A stretch of 23,898 bases of DNA from a virus: IMG/VR virus record IMGVR_UViG_3300035698_004019, positions 1 through 23,898 of that record; one strand, 5' to 3'. Positions 1-5,944 of this stretch are shown one piece after another. Each line of letters begins with the position of its first letter. The stretch's first letter is position 1. Below the pieces are notes generated by a model. It saw only the letters and a list, made by a program, of their open reading frames with translations. It searched no databases and was not told the DNA's origin. The position numbers were made by a program, and so were the translations under genes.

Positions 1-210
1 GAAGCCTGCAAAGTTTGGTGGAATGAAAACGAAGATAGACACGATGATTTTATCAATTTACCAAATTTCAATATAGATACCTTCAAAGAAATTACAGGAA
101 TAGACACAGAAGAAAAAGAAGAAAAAGAAGAAAAAGTAACTATTAAAATCAGTAAGAAATCTTTAGAAGCACTAAAGGAAAGTGGTATTGAGATTGTAGA
201 GAAGAAATAA
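1..210 (+). CDS. C-terminal end of an acidic protein of unknown function (5' truncated)
   Basis: Frame 1 is open from the first base to a TAA at 208-210, giving 69 residues with no start inside the window, so this is the tail of a longer gene. The visible part starts with a Trp-rich stretch (CKVWWNENEDRHDDF), then an LPNFNIDTF segment, then a Glu/Lys run near residues 37-46 that is probably a charged linker or helix. It ends in a short amphipathic KISKKSLEALKESGIEIVEKK segment. I do not recognise a family. The gap to the next gene is only 71 bases and the strand is the same, so the two may be co-transcribed. Coding is supported by the uninterrupted frame and by codon use like its neighbours. 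Confidence 0.7.
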   Translation, partial: EACKVWWNENEDRHDDFINLPNFNIDTFKEITGIDTEEKEEKEEKVTIKISKKSLEALKESGIEIVEKK

Positions 211-281
211 CAGCTTGGATTATTGGTGATATAGAAAACTCATTAAAAGAATAACCCCCTACAAGCTAAACTAATAAAATT

Positions 282-503
282 ATGAAAAAATATAAAGACT
301 TTTTAAAAGAATGGGGTGAAAAAGAGGATTTTTACCTTGACCCAGCAGAATTACTAAACAAACCAAGAAGGCTTTTTACAGGATTACAAATAAGATTATA
401 CAAAACTTATGTTAAAGGTGAAATAACAAAAGCAGATGTAGAAAAAGTTGAAAGTTACTTAAAAGAAATGGAAAAGGATTTTTATAAAAAACTAGATAAA
501 TAA
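282..503 (+). CDS. Small hypothetical protein, 73 aa
   Basis: ATG start after an A/T-only leader (aaaatt before ATG), no SD, as in most genes of this window. The product is charged and predicted helical: Lys/Glu-rich at both ends with a central LLNKPRRLFTGLQIRLYKTYVKGEITKAD-like stretch that could form a short helix-turn-helix or helical hairpin. There is no membrane segment and no Cys. I do not recognise a family. The 11-base string ACAAGCTAAAC occurs both just upstream (261-271) and just after the stop (503-513), so this small gene is flanked by a short direct repeat. It lies between an acidic protein tail and a DNA methyltransferase, in what looks like an accessory block. Confidence 0.6.
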   Translation: MKKYKDFLKEWGEKEDFYLDPAELLNKPRRLFTGLQIRLYKTYVKGEITKADVEKVESYLKEMEKDFYKKLDK

Positions 504-569
504 CAAGCTAAACATTATAAATTAATTAATAGAGATAAGGAAATATTTAGAAGCTAATTTATAGAAATT

Positions 570-1172
570 ATGAGTAAAAAATATAACATTATATATGCAG
601 ACCCTCCTTGGACATACAGTAATAGAATGGCGAATGGTAATAAAAAGAATGGAATTGTAAATTTAAAGAGAATTAGGATATCTGATATATATGATACTAT
701 GACTATAAAGGAAATATGTAATCTACCTGTAAAAAATATATCTCATGAAGATTGTATTTTGTTTATATGGACAACTGATGCCCATTTAGAAGATTGTTTA
801 AAAGTTATAAAAGAATGGGGTTTTAAATATAAGACAGTAGGATTTAATTGGCTAAAGAAAGAGAAGTCTGGTATTCAATCTTGTTATATGGCACCTTGGA
901 CTTTAAAAGGTAGTGAATTATGTTTATTGGCTACTAAAGGAACTATGAATAAATATATGAAGTCAAGAAATATTAGGCAATTAGTAGAAGCTGAAAGAGG
1001 AAGACATTCTGAGAAACCAAAAGAAGTTATAGAAAGAATTTATAAAATGTTTGGAGATTTGCCTCGTATAGAATTATTTGCAAGAGAAAAAACAGAAGGT
1101 TGGGATTGTATTGGAAATGATATAAGCGGAAAAGATATAAAACAAGAATTAGAAGAATTATGCCGAAACTAA
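570..1172 (+). CDS. MT-A70 family adenine-N6 methyltransferase
   Basis: 200 aa. The catalytic motif DPPW is at residues 11-14 (preceded by YNIIYA), which is the signature of the MT-A70 / Ime4-like family of S-adenosylmethionine-dependent N6-adenine methyltransferases. A central CILFIWTTDAHL strand, an ELCLLATKG strand and a C-terminal SEKPKEVIERIYKMFGDLPRIELFAR segment also match the family layout. The length is typical of the small phage and prophage members, which methylate DNA and are often thought to protect against host restriction; that role is inference. ATG start with an A/T leader and no SD. A NUMOD3-like reading frame overlaps its last 13 bases. No cognate restriction gene is visible. 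Confidence 0.9.
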   Translation: MSKKYNIIYADPPWTYSNRMANGNKKNGIVNLKRIRISDIYDTMTIKEICNLPVKNISHEDCILFIWTTDAHLEDCLKVIKEWGFKYKTVGFNWLKKEKSGIQSCYMAPWTLKGSELCLLATKGTMNKYMKSRNIRQLVEAERGRHSEKPKEVIERIYKMFGDLPRIELFAREKTEGWDCIGNDISGKDIKQELEELCRN

Positions 1173-1315
1173 GCAAACAACATAAAAAGAATATAAGTAA
1201 AGCAATGAAAGGAAAAATGCCAAAATTTATTCCAAATAATAAAGGTATAATCAGAAGTGAAGAAAATAAGAATAAGATTAGTAAAACTTTAAAAAAGAAT
1301 TGTAGATGTAGATAA
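1160..1315 (+). CDS. Short NUMOD3-like protein, possibly a fragment of a homing endonuclease
   Basis: 51 aa reading frame that begins inside the last codons of the methyltransferase (13-base overlap, ATG at 1160) and ends at TAA 1313-1315. The product is very basic and contains two imperfect copies of the NUMOD3 DNA-binding motif: one around KNISKAMKGKMPKF and a second around EENKNKISKTLKK. NUMOD3 repeats normally sit next to an HNH or GIY-YIG nuclease domain, which is absent here, so this is either a stand-alone DNA-binding peptide or a decayed remnant. A complete NUMOD3/HNH-type endonuclease is present at 10229. It may be translationally coupled to the methyltransferase. Coding status is moderately supported. 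Confidence 0.5.
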   Translation: MPKLSKQHKKNISKAMKGKMPKFIPNNKGIIRSEENKNKISKTLKKNCRCR

Positions 1316-1358
1316 AGAAGGAAATGTAATTGGTATAGAATTTATAGAAGTTCTTTAA
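1293..1358 (+). pseudogene. Frame-shifted remnant resembling a DUF2283-type C-terminus
   Basis: In the +1 frame relative to the preceding NUMOD3-like ORF, 21 codons are open up to TAA 1356-1358 and read KRIVDVDKEGNVIGIEF followed by IEVL. The pattern 'D-x-(D/E)-G-x-(V/I)-x-G-(I/F)-E' is the usual ending of DUF2283-like proteins. There is no start codon, and an in-frame TAA lies just upstream at 1290-1292. A six-A run at 1291-1296 lies at the crossing point, so a one-base indel there would fuse it to the NUMOD3-like frame. It may be a fossil, a recoded extension or a chance resemblance over a short stretch. Confidence 0.3.
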
Positions 1359-1370
1359 AATAAGTTTATA

Positions 1371-1591
1371 GGGTGAGTTGAGAATGTGTGGCGGAATAGG
1401 TAACCGCTTAGGCTAGTCCGACTTGTGAGGAGGTATGGGGGTGCTATTAGGCTAGAAATCAACCCCCTTCGCAAACCCTACCCACATATTATAAGGTGAC
1501 TATACTAGTATTGGGCGATAGAACGCCTCTAAAATATATCAGACCCTTTATAGGGAACTAGGCAAATCCTTATCGCATTCTCAACCCACCC
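1371..1591 (+). ncRNA. Large structured RNA candidate closed by an 18-base-pair-long helix
   Basis: The arms 1371-1388 and 1574-1591 pair at 17 of 18 positions (one A-C mismatch at 1376/1586, one G-U at 1387/1575) and enclose about 185 bases. Directly inside, 1491-1496 (ATAAGG) pairs with 1568-1573 (CCTTAT) and could stack on the closing helix. Further hairpins are 1390-1394/1404-1408 (GGCGG/CCGCT), 1437-1442/1462-1467 (GGGGGT/ACCCCC), 1514-1517/1524-1527 (GGCG/CGCC) and 1544-1547/1552-1555 (CCCT/AGGG). A 9-base direct repeat TTAGGCTAG occurs at 1408-1416 and 1447-1455, and CTAGTCC (1413-1419) could pair with 1554-1561. G/C content is clearly higher than in the flanks. The SD of the next gene starts 11 bases after the closing helix, so it could be a leader element or a separate ncRNA. 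I recognise no known RNA family. Confidence 0.6.
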
Positions 1592-1601
1592 CGTAAACAA
1601 A

Positions 1602-1608
1602 AAGGAGG
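1602..1608 (+). promoter_or_regulatory. Strong Shine-Dalgarno site (AAGGAGG)
   Basis: A full anti-SD complement lies 5 bases before ATG 1614. Such sites are absent before nearly all virion genes in this window. It decides the start of the 46-aa microprotein. Confidence 0.8.
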
Positions 1609-1613
1609 AAATC

Positions 1614-1754
1614 ATGTTTACAAAAACAGGTGCATCAATAGTTTGGTTTATTTGTTTCTGTTTATTAACAGAATTTGTAGTTAATATCATTATTATTTGG
1701 GACAAAATCATTGTCCTTTGTAAAATCATTTGGAATATATTTTTTGGAGGATAA
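1614..1754 (+). CDS. 46-aa hydrophobic membrane microprotein
   Basis: ATG 1614 with a perfect SD (AAGGAGG) 5 bases upstream; stop TAA 1752-1754. The product is mostly hydrophobic: one segment from about residue 8 to 28 (ASIVWFICFCLLTEFVVNII) and a second from about residue 31 to 44 (KIIVLCKIIWNIFF), ending in Gly-Gly. It is very likely an integral membrane peptide. The SD of the next gene (GGAGG, 1746-1750) lies inside its last codons and the two genes are separated by one base, so they are almost certainly translationally coupled. It directly follows the structured region 1371-1591. The function is unknown; small phage membrane peptides can be holins, superinfection-exclusion factors or toxins, but nothing here selects among these. 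Confidence 0.65.
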   Translation: MFTKTGASIVWFICFCLLTEFVVNIIIIWDKIIVLCKIIWNIFFGG

Positions 1755-1755
1755 T

Positions 1756-1899
1756 ATGGAAAAATACTTTTATGTATTACTACTATGTCCTAGATGTGGA
1801 AGCACTTCAAATCACATGGTAATAATGAACACACAAGGTGTAATTATGGTAATGTGTGAGAAATGTTTTTTAGTTTATAACTGGGGAAGTGCATTATGA
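1756..1899 (+). CDS. 47-aa zinc-ribbon microprotein
   Basis: I choose ATG 1756 because GGAGG (1746-1750) is 5 bases upstream; a longer frame reaching back to 1711 would overlap the preceding gene with no ribosome site. The product has two CxxC knuckles: C11-P-R-C14 and C34-E-K-C37, spaced 19 residues apart, the classical layout of a single zinc ribbon. Between them is an HMVIMNTQGVIMVM beta-strand-like stretch. Coupled to the membrane microprotein before it. Small zinc ribbons in phages often bind nucleic acid or transcription or translation machinery; that is inference. A tandem pair of hairpins ending in a terminator follows (1910-1975). Confidence 0.7.
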   Translation: MEKYFYVLLLCPRCGSTSNHMVIMNTQGVIMVMCEKCFLVYNWGSAL

Positions 1900-1909
1900 C
1901 TAACCTCCA

Positions 1910-1931
1910 AAGCTCTTTACTAGGAGAGCTT
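1910..1931 (+). other. Intergenic hairpin upstream of terminator
   Basis: AAGCTCT (1910-1916) and AGAGCTT (1925-1931) are perfect inverted repeats with an 8-base loop. It sits 11 bases after the zinc-ribbon stop and 16 bases before the next hairpin; no T-run follows. It may protect the 3' end or assist the terminator. Confidence 0.5.
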
Positions 1932-1947
1932 AAACAAAACCTAGTCC

Positions 1948-1976
1948 AAAGGATAGTGTAAAAGCTATCCTTTTTT
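1948..1976 (+). terminator. Rho-independent terminator
   Basis: AAAGGATAG (1948-1956) pairs with CTATCCTTT (1965-1973) across an 8-base loop, followed by TTTTTT (1971-1976) and an A/T-rich stretch. It ends the accessory transcript and separates it from the chaperonin promoter 10 bases downstream. Confidence 0.8.
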
Positions 1977-1985
1977 AATTTGGTA

Positions 1986-1994
1986 TGTTATAAT
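1986..1994 (+). promoter_or_regulatory. Extended -10 promoter of the chaperonin gene
   Basis: TGTTATAAT: consensus TATAAT at 1989-1994 with the extended TGn element. No clear -35. It lies 29 bases before ATG 2024, giving a predicted leader of about 22 bases without an SD. Confidence 0.65.
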
Positions 1995-2023
1995 TATAGT
2001 ATATAAATTAACTAATTTTTGGT

Positions 2024-3703
2024 ATGAATAAAAACACAAAAACACTCTTAGGGGTAGAAGCTAGAAAAAAAATAATTTCTGGCGTTAATAAAGTTTATGA
2101 ACCAGTAGCTAAAACACTTGGACCAAAAGGAAAAAATGCTTTAATTCCAAGAACAATGAATCGAGGACCAAGAAACACAAATGACGGTGTTTCAATTTCT
2201 GAAAATATTATATTAAAAAATCCACATGAAAGATTAGTGGCTGATTTCTTTAAAGAAGGAGCTTTAAAAAATAAACAAGTAGTCGGAGATGGAACAACAT
2301 CAACCACAGTAATAGGTGGTCATCTTATAAATACTATCCTTAAAAAGTTATCCAATGATGATTCCCCAGAACTAGGAAAATCAAAAACAGACAATGATGT
2401 AATGGAAACTAGAAGAAAACTTAAAGAAGCTAAAAAACAAGTAATTGAAGAAATAGATAAAAGAAAAAAAGAGGTTAAGACTTTAGAAGAATTAAAGAAA
2501 ATTGCTTTTATATCAGTAGAAGACAAAGAACTAGCTAATGTAATAGCTGAAATGGTTTGGAAGTTAGGAGTAGATAACTATATTGATGTAGTAGAGGGTT
2601 ACAAAGGAGAAATAGAAACAGATACAACTTCTGACATGAGATTCCCTGCTAGAGTAGGAGCAAGAGCTTTCATTAACAAACCAGAAATCTATTCAATGGT
2701 AGCAGAAGAATGTCCTATTTTATTGACTAACTATAAATTAGATAACCCAACATTAGTAGCACAGGTTATAAATACTAATCTACAAATCAAGAGTAAAGTA
2801 GTTGTAATGGCTACAAGTTTCTCTGATAGTGTATTGATAATGTTTCATAAAGCGATTCAAAATGGATTGTTTGTTTATCCAGTTAAAGTGCCTTCACTTA
2901 AAACAGATGAATTTGAAGATTTAGCAGTATATACAGGAGCAAGATTTGTCAACAAAGACACAGGAGGTAAATTAGAAAATACATCTCCAACTGATTTAGG
3001 ATATGCTGATAAAATAATTGTAAAAGATACAGACAATAGAGATTATGCTTCTCTAATTGGAGGAAAAGGCGAAAAGATTAAAAGAGGTAAAGGAAATGTT
3101 GTTACAGAAAGATGTGAAATGCTTAAAAAACAAATAACAGAAGCTAAAAACAACCTATCCAAAGAAATACTAAAGAGAAGAATAGCTAACATGGCTTCAT
3201 CAGCAGGAGTGATAAGAGTTGGAGCATCAACTGATGCAGAGATTCTATATTTAAAACTAAAAATAGAAAATGGAGTAAATTCTTGTAAAGCTTCTTTAAA
3301 GGGTGGATATGTAAAAGGTGGAGGACTTTGCTTAAAAGAAATAGCAGAAGAACTACCAGAAAACATCTTAACTGAAACTCTAAAAGAACCATATAATCAA
3401 ATTCAGAAAAATGCAGGAGGAACACTTAAAATAGATAAGAATGTAATTGACCCAGCAGAAGTAGTTAAACTTACAGTAGAACACGGAGTATCAATCGCAC
3501 AACAACTTATAACAACAGATATAATCACAGCCGAAGTAGAAGAAATGACAGATGCAGAAGGAAATATGAATATTGCAAAAGCATTAGGAACTTTAACTTA
3601 CTTCTGGGCTAAAGAAAGAGGAATGATGAAAGAAAGCGATCAAGAAATGGAACTAGACCAAGCAAAAGCTTTTGAAGAAGCTATGTTTAAAGATATTGAT
3701 TAA
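2024..3703 (+). CDS. groEL-like: Phage-encoded GroEL-like chaperonin, divergent, catalytic Asp replaced by Asn
   Basis: 559 aa against about 548 for E. coli GroEL. Equatorial-domain motifs are visible: TLGPKGKN (31-38), NDGVSIS (D54, equivalent to Asp52), VGDGTTST (87-94; D89 equivalent to Asp87), YVKGGG (429-434) and NVIDPAEV near the C-terminus (equivalent to the adenine-contacting Asp495 loop). Intermediate and apical regions follow the GroEL order. An ungapped alignment of residues 397-434 with E. coli places N416 (in KIENGV) at the catalytic Asp398 (RVEDAL). The C-terminal GGM tail is missing; the protein ends acidic. No GroES gene is visible, so it may use a host co-chaperonin or none. 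It has its own extended -10 promoter and is followed by the packaging genes, so folding of virion proteins is the likely job. Confidence 0.93.
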   Translation: MNKNTKTLLGVEARKKIISGVNKVYEPVAKTLGPKGKNALIPRTMNRGPRNTNDGVSISENIILKNPHERLVADFFKEGALKNKQVVGDGTTSTTVIGGHLINTILKKLSNDDSPELGKSKTDNDVMETRRKLKEAKKQVIEEIDKRKKEVKTLEELKKIAFISVEDKELANVIAEMVWKLGVDNYIDVVEGYKGEIETDTTSDMRFPARVGARAFINKPEIYSMVAEECPILLTNYKLDNPTLVAQVINTNLQIKSKVVVMATSFSDSVLIMFHKAIQNGLFVYPVKVPSLKTDEFEDLAVYTGARFVNKDTGGKLENTSPTDLGYADKIIVKDTDNRDYASLIGGKGEKIKRGKGNVVTERCEMLKKQITEAKNNLSKEILKRRIANMASSAGVIRVGASTDAEILYLKLKIENGVNSCKASLKGGYVKGGGLCLKEIAEELPENILTETLKEPYNQIQKNAGGTLKIDKNVIDPAEVVKLTVEHGVSIAQQLITTDIITAEVEEMTDAEGNMNIAKALGTLTYFWAKERGMMKESDQEMELDQAKAFEEAMFKDID

Positions 3704-3719
3704 AATATGGTATAATATA
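3699..3719 (+). promoter_or_regulatory. Extended -10 promoter (copy 1 of a 21-base repeat)
   Basis: TGGTATAAT with TATAAT at 3711-3716, just after the chaperonin stop and 31 bases before ATG 3748. All 21 bases of this stretch recur unchanged at 5890-5910 before the portal gene. A second TATAAT at 3730-3735 lies closer to the start but lacks the TGn element. Confidence 0.65.
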
Positions 3720-3747
3720 TATATATTATTATAATCCAAATAAAATT

Positions 3748-4002
3748 ATGTCAGGAATAAAAAGATTAACACAAAGTTTAATAGCAAAAAGTAAGAATCT
3801 ATTATCAGATAAAATAATTTATAAAAAAGATAAAGGGAAACTTGCAAAAGAAATATCACAAGCAAGAAAGAGTGGAGCAACTAAACTTTATAGAGATAAG
3901 ATTAAAGAGGGTTATGCTTCACTAGGAAAATCTGCACCAAAGAGAGTAGATAAAAGAAAACAACAATCTAAACCAAGTAGTGGTATAGGAGTAGGATTTT
4001 AA
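3748..4002 (+). CDS. Small basic protein of unknown function, 84 aa
   Basis: ATG 3748, A/T leader, no SD. The product is strongly basic (many Lys and Arg, especially in the second half, APKRVDKRKQQSKPS), predicted helical in the first 60 residues and with a flexible Ser/Gly-rich end (SSGIGVGF). There is no membrane segment and no Cys. It stops 5 bases before the small terminase gene, so it belongs to the packaging operon. A nucleic-acid-binding role is plausible from charge and position but I recognise no family. Confidence 0.65.
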   Translation: MSGIKRLTQSLIAKSKNLLSDKIIYKKDKGKLAKEISQARKSGATKLYRDKIKEGYASLGKSAPKRVDKRKQQSKPSSGIGVGF

Positions 4003-4007
4003 ATATT

Positions 4008-4388
4008 ATGGCTACACAGAAACAAATGAAACTAATAAAACTAATCATTGAAAACCTTGGTAGTAAGAAATCTACTAAGTCAATGGGGGAGTTAATGTTA
4101 GAAGTTGGTTATTCACAAGCACAAAGCAAAAATCCACACGAAATATTTTATTCAAAAGCAGTCCAAGAAGGAATAGGAGATTTTGTTAAATCATTAGATG
4201 ATAAAAGAAGAATGGCTTTGACAAAGATAACAGAAGCAAAGTTAGAAACATCATCAGCTAGAGAACTAGCAGGTATAATGGACACTCTAAACAAAGCACA
4301 CGAACTCCTTTCAGGTAAACCAACAGAGATAACAAAATATACTTTAAGTAAGGCAGAACAAGAGAAAATAGATAATTTATTAGAGTAA
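4008..4388 (+). CDS. terS: Terminase small subunit (TerS)
   Basis: 126 aa. The N-terminal half reads like a DNA-binding helix-turn-helix of small terminases: KLIIENLGSKK, then MGELMLEVGYSQAQSKNP, the 'GYS-x-A-x(3)-NP' turn seen in Terminase_2-type proteins. A helical central part (KSLDDKRRMALTKITEAKLETSS) would form the oligomer core and the C-terminus (SKAEQEKIDNLLE) would contact the large subunit. Its stop and the start of the large terminase gene overlap by one base (TAATG), typical of a coupled TerS-TerL pair. ATG 4008 without an SD, 5 bases after the previous stop. Confidence 0.8.
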   Translation: MATQKQMKLIKLIIENLGSKKSTKSMGELMLEVGYSQAQSKNPHEIFYSKAVQEGIGDFVKSLDDKRRMALTKITEAKLETSSARELAGIMDTLNKAHELLSGKPTEITKYTLSKAEQEKIDNLLE

Positions 4389-5875
4389 TGACAATACAAG
4401 AAGCATTAAGCAAAAAAGAAACTCGTAAATACTTATGCGAGAAGTCGTTAATGTATTTCAGTATATATTACTTCACAAAGTTTCACTTCTTTAAAATGCC
4501 ACAATTCCATAAGGATTGGTATAAAGATTTAATGTTTACAGACTTAACAGGATTGATTCTTGTTACATTCAGGGAGAGTGCTAAAACAAGTATTGCCAAG
4601 ATTAAACTAATTCATAACATATGTTATTCTAAAAAGAAGTTTATGATATGGACTTCTTATGACCAAGGGAAAGCAGAAGCTAACCTTTACGATGTAGCAC
4701 TAGAACTACAAACAAATAAAAAGATAATAGCAGACTTTGGTAATCTATTCTTTGAAGAAAAGAGTATTGAAAAGTTTACTAAGAAGAAAAGCATAGGCGA
4801 GTTCATTACAACAAATAAGATAAAGGTAAAAGCATATTCAACAGGTCAATCTCCTCGTGGTGAAGTCTATGGAGAGTTTAGACCAGACTTTATTATCTTG
4901 GACGATATAGAAACTCTTAAAACAATAGAATCAGAGCCTAAGACTTATGAAGTGATGCAATACATTGACGAACTCTTTTCAGGATTAAGTGGTAATGCTA
5001 ATGTTTTAGTTCTAGGTAACAGACTTTTAGATGGTGGAAGTATCTCTTATATGGAAGACAAGGTTAAAAACAATCCTAAATGGAAACTACACGATATTCC
5101 AGTTATAATCGATGGAGAAATAGTTTGGAAAGAAAAATATACAGAAACAGATTTTGAAGCTGAAAGATATAACAAAAACATAGAAGATGAATTACAACAT
5201 AAAGTATCACTAGAAACTAAACAGGAGCTTTTGGGTTATCAAGCCTATAACAGAGAAATGCTTAATACTCCTATTACTGATGAAGAACGAGAATTTAAAA
5301 AGAACTGGTGGCAATACAGAGATGCAAAAGATTTAGAATTTAAGAAAGTTAGAAGATTTTTAACAATAGACACAGCTATAAGTGAGAAAGCTAGTGCAGA
5401 TAGCACAGGGATTATAGATAACTCGGTTGACAGTGAGGGGTTTTGGAACTTACGAGCCTATAAATACAGAATAAACCCTAAAGAATTGATTGATTTACTG
5501 TTTACTTGGCACAAAGACAGGAACTTTGAAGCCATAGGGATAGAGAAAACAATTTACTTACAAGCTATAAAGCCATTTTTGGACGATGAAATGAGGAAAA
5601 GAAACACTTTCTTGCCGATTGTAGAATTAATGCACAACTCTACTGCCAAAGAAACGAGAATAAGAGGGCTAATACCAATCTATCAAAGCAAGTCAGTATT
5701 TCATATCAAGGGAGAATGTGAAGACTTAGAAAAAGAAATGTATGTATTTCCTAAAGGAATGCACGATGATGTCCTTGATGCACTTGCTTATCAACTACAA
5801 ATAACAACATCAAATAGCAGTGGAATGTCCCCAGTAGTATCACAACCAAACTGGAAAGGATTTAACAAAAGGTAA
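4388..5875 (+). CDS. terL: Terminase large subunit (TerL), packaging ATPase-nuclease
   Basis: 495 aa, normal length. ATPase domain: adenine-contact region near residues 40-52, Walker A FRESAKTS (61-68, a phage-type deviant P-loop with K66), Walker B FIILDD (168-173), and coupling motif LGNRLLDGG (209-217, N211). RNase H-like nuclease domain: FLTIDTA (D328), IGIEK (E386) and HDDVLDALAY (D460, D461, D464) supply acidic metal ligands. It translocates DNA into the prohead through the portal and cuts concatemers. It overlaps terS by one base and is followed by a new promoter before the portal gene. The second acidic ligand being Glu rather than Asp is normal in several TerL families. Confidence 0.95.
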   Translation: MTIQEALSKKETRKYLCEKSLMYFSIYYFTKFHFFKMPQFHKDWYKDLMFTDLTGLILVTFRESAKTSIAKIKLIHNICYSKKKFMIWTSYDQGKAEANLYDVALELQTNKKIIADFGNLFFEEKSIEKFTKKKSIGEFITTNKIKVKAYSTGQSPRGEVYGEFRPDFIILDDIETLKTIESEPKTYEVMQYIDELFSGLSGNANVLVLGNRLLDGGSISYMEDKVKNNPKWKLHDIPVIIDGEIVWKEKYTETDFEAERYNKNIEDELQHKVSLETKQELLGYQAYNREMLNTPITDEEREFKKNWWQYRDAKDLEFKKVRRFLTIDTAISEKASADSTGIIDNSVDSEGFWNLRAYKYRINPKELIDLLFTWHKDRNFEAIGIEKTIYLQAIKPFLDDEMRKRNTFLPIVELMHNSTAKETRIRGLIPIYQSKSVFHIKGECEDLEKEMYVFPKGMHDDVLDALAYQLQITTSNSSGMSPVVSQPNWKGFNKR

Positions 5876-5877
5876 AA

Positions 5878-5910
5878 TTGTATTGTTTTATTAAAATATG
5901 GTATAATATA
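5878..5910 (+). promoter_or_regulatory. Promoter of the portal gene (-35 plus extended -10)
   Basis: TTGTAT (5878-5883), 18-base spacer, then TATAAT (5902-5907) with TGG before it. The -10 half, 5890-5910, is identical over 21 bases to 3699-3719. The portal ATG is at 5945, giving a leader of about 30 bases. Confidence 0.7.
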
Positions 5911-5944
5911 ATAAAGGTTAGGGTATTAATCTATCACATAAAAA

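Noticed and set aside
192-254. Overlapping short frame ending at 252-254 (AWIIGDIENSLKE)
   Set aside because: No start codon of any usual type; probably a chance open frame at the end of the preceding gene.
1382-1490. A complete tRNA-Leu
   Set aside because: The D-arm is close to tRNA-Leu, but no T-arm precedes the possible acceptor strand, the anticodon stem does not pair, and the acceptor has a mismatch; the closing helix of the larger structure fits better.
1371-1591. Group I intron core
   Set aside because: TAGTCC-like and GACTA-like strings are present but in the wrong order for the P7 pairing, and no P4/P6 signature was found. The neighbouring genes are not visibly split exons.
1711-1899. 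62-aa start for the zinc-ribbon ORF at 1711
   Set aside because: ATG 1756 has a strong SD 5 bases upstream; the 1711 start has none and would overlap the preceding gene.
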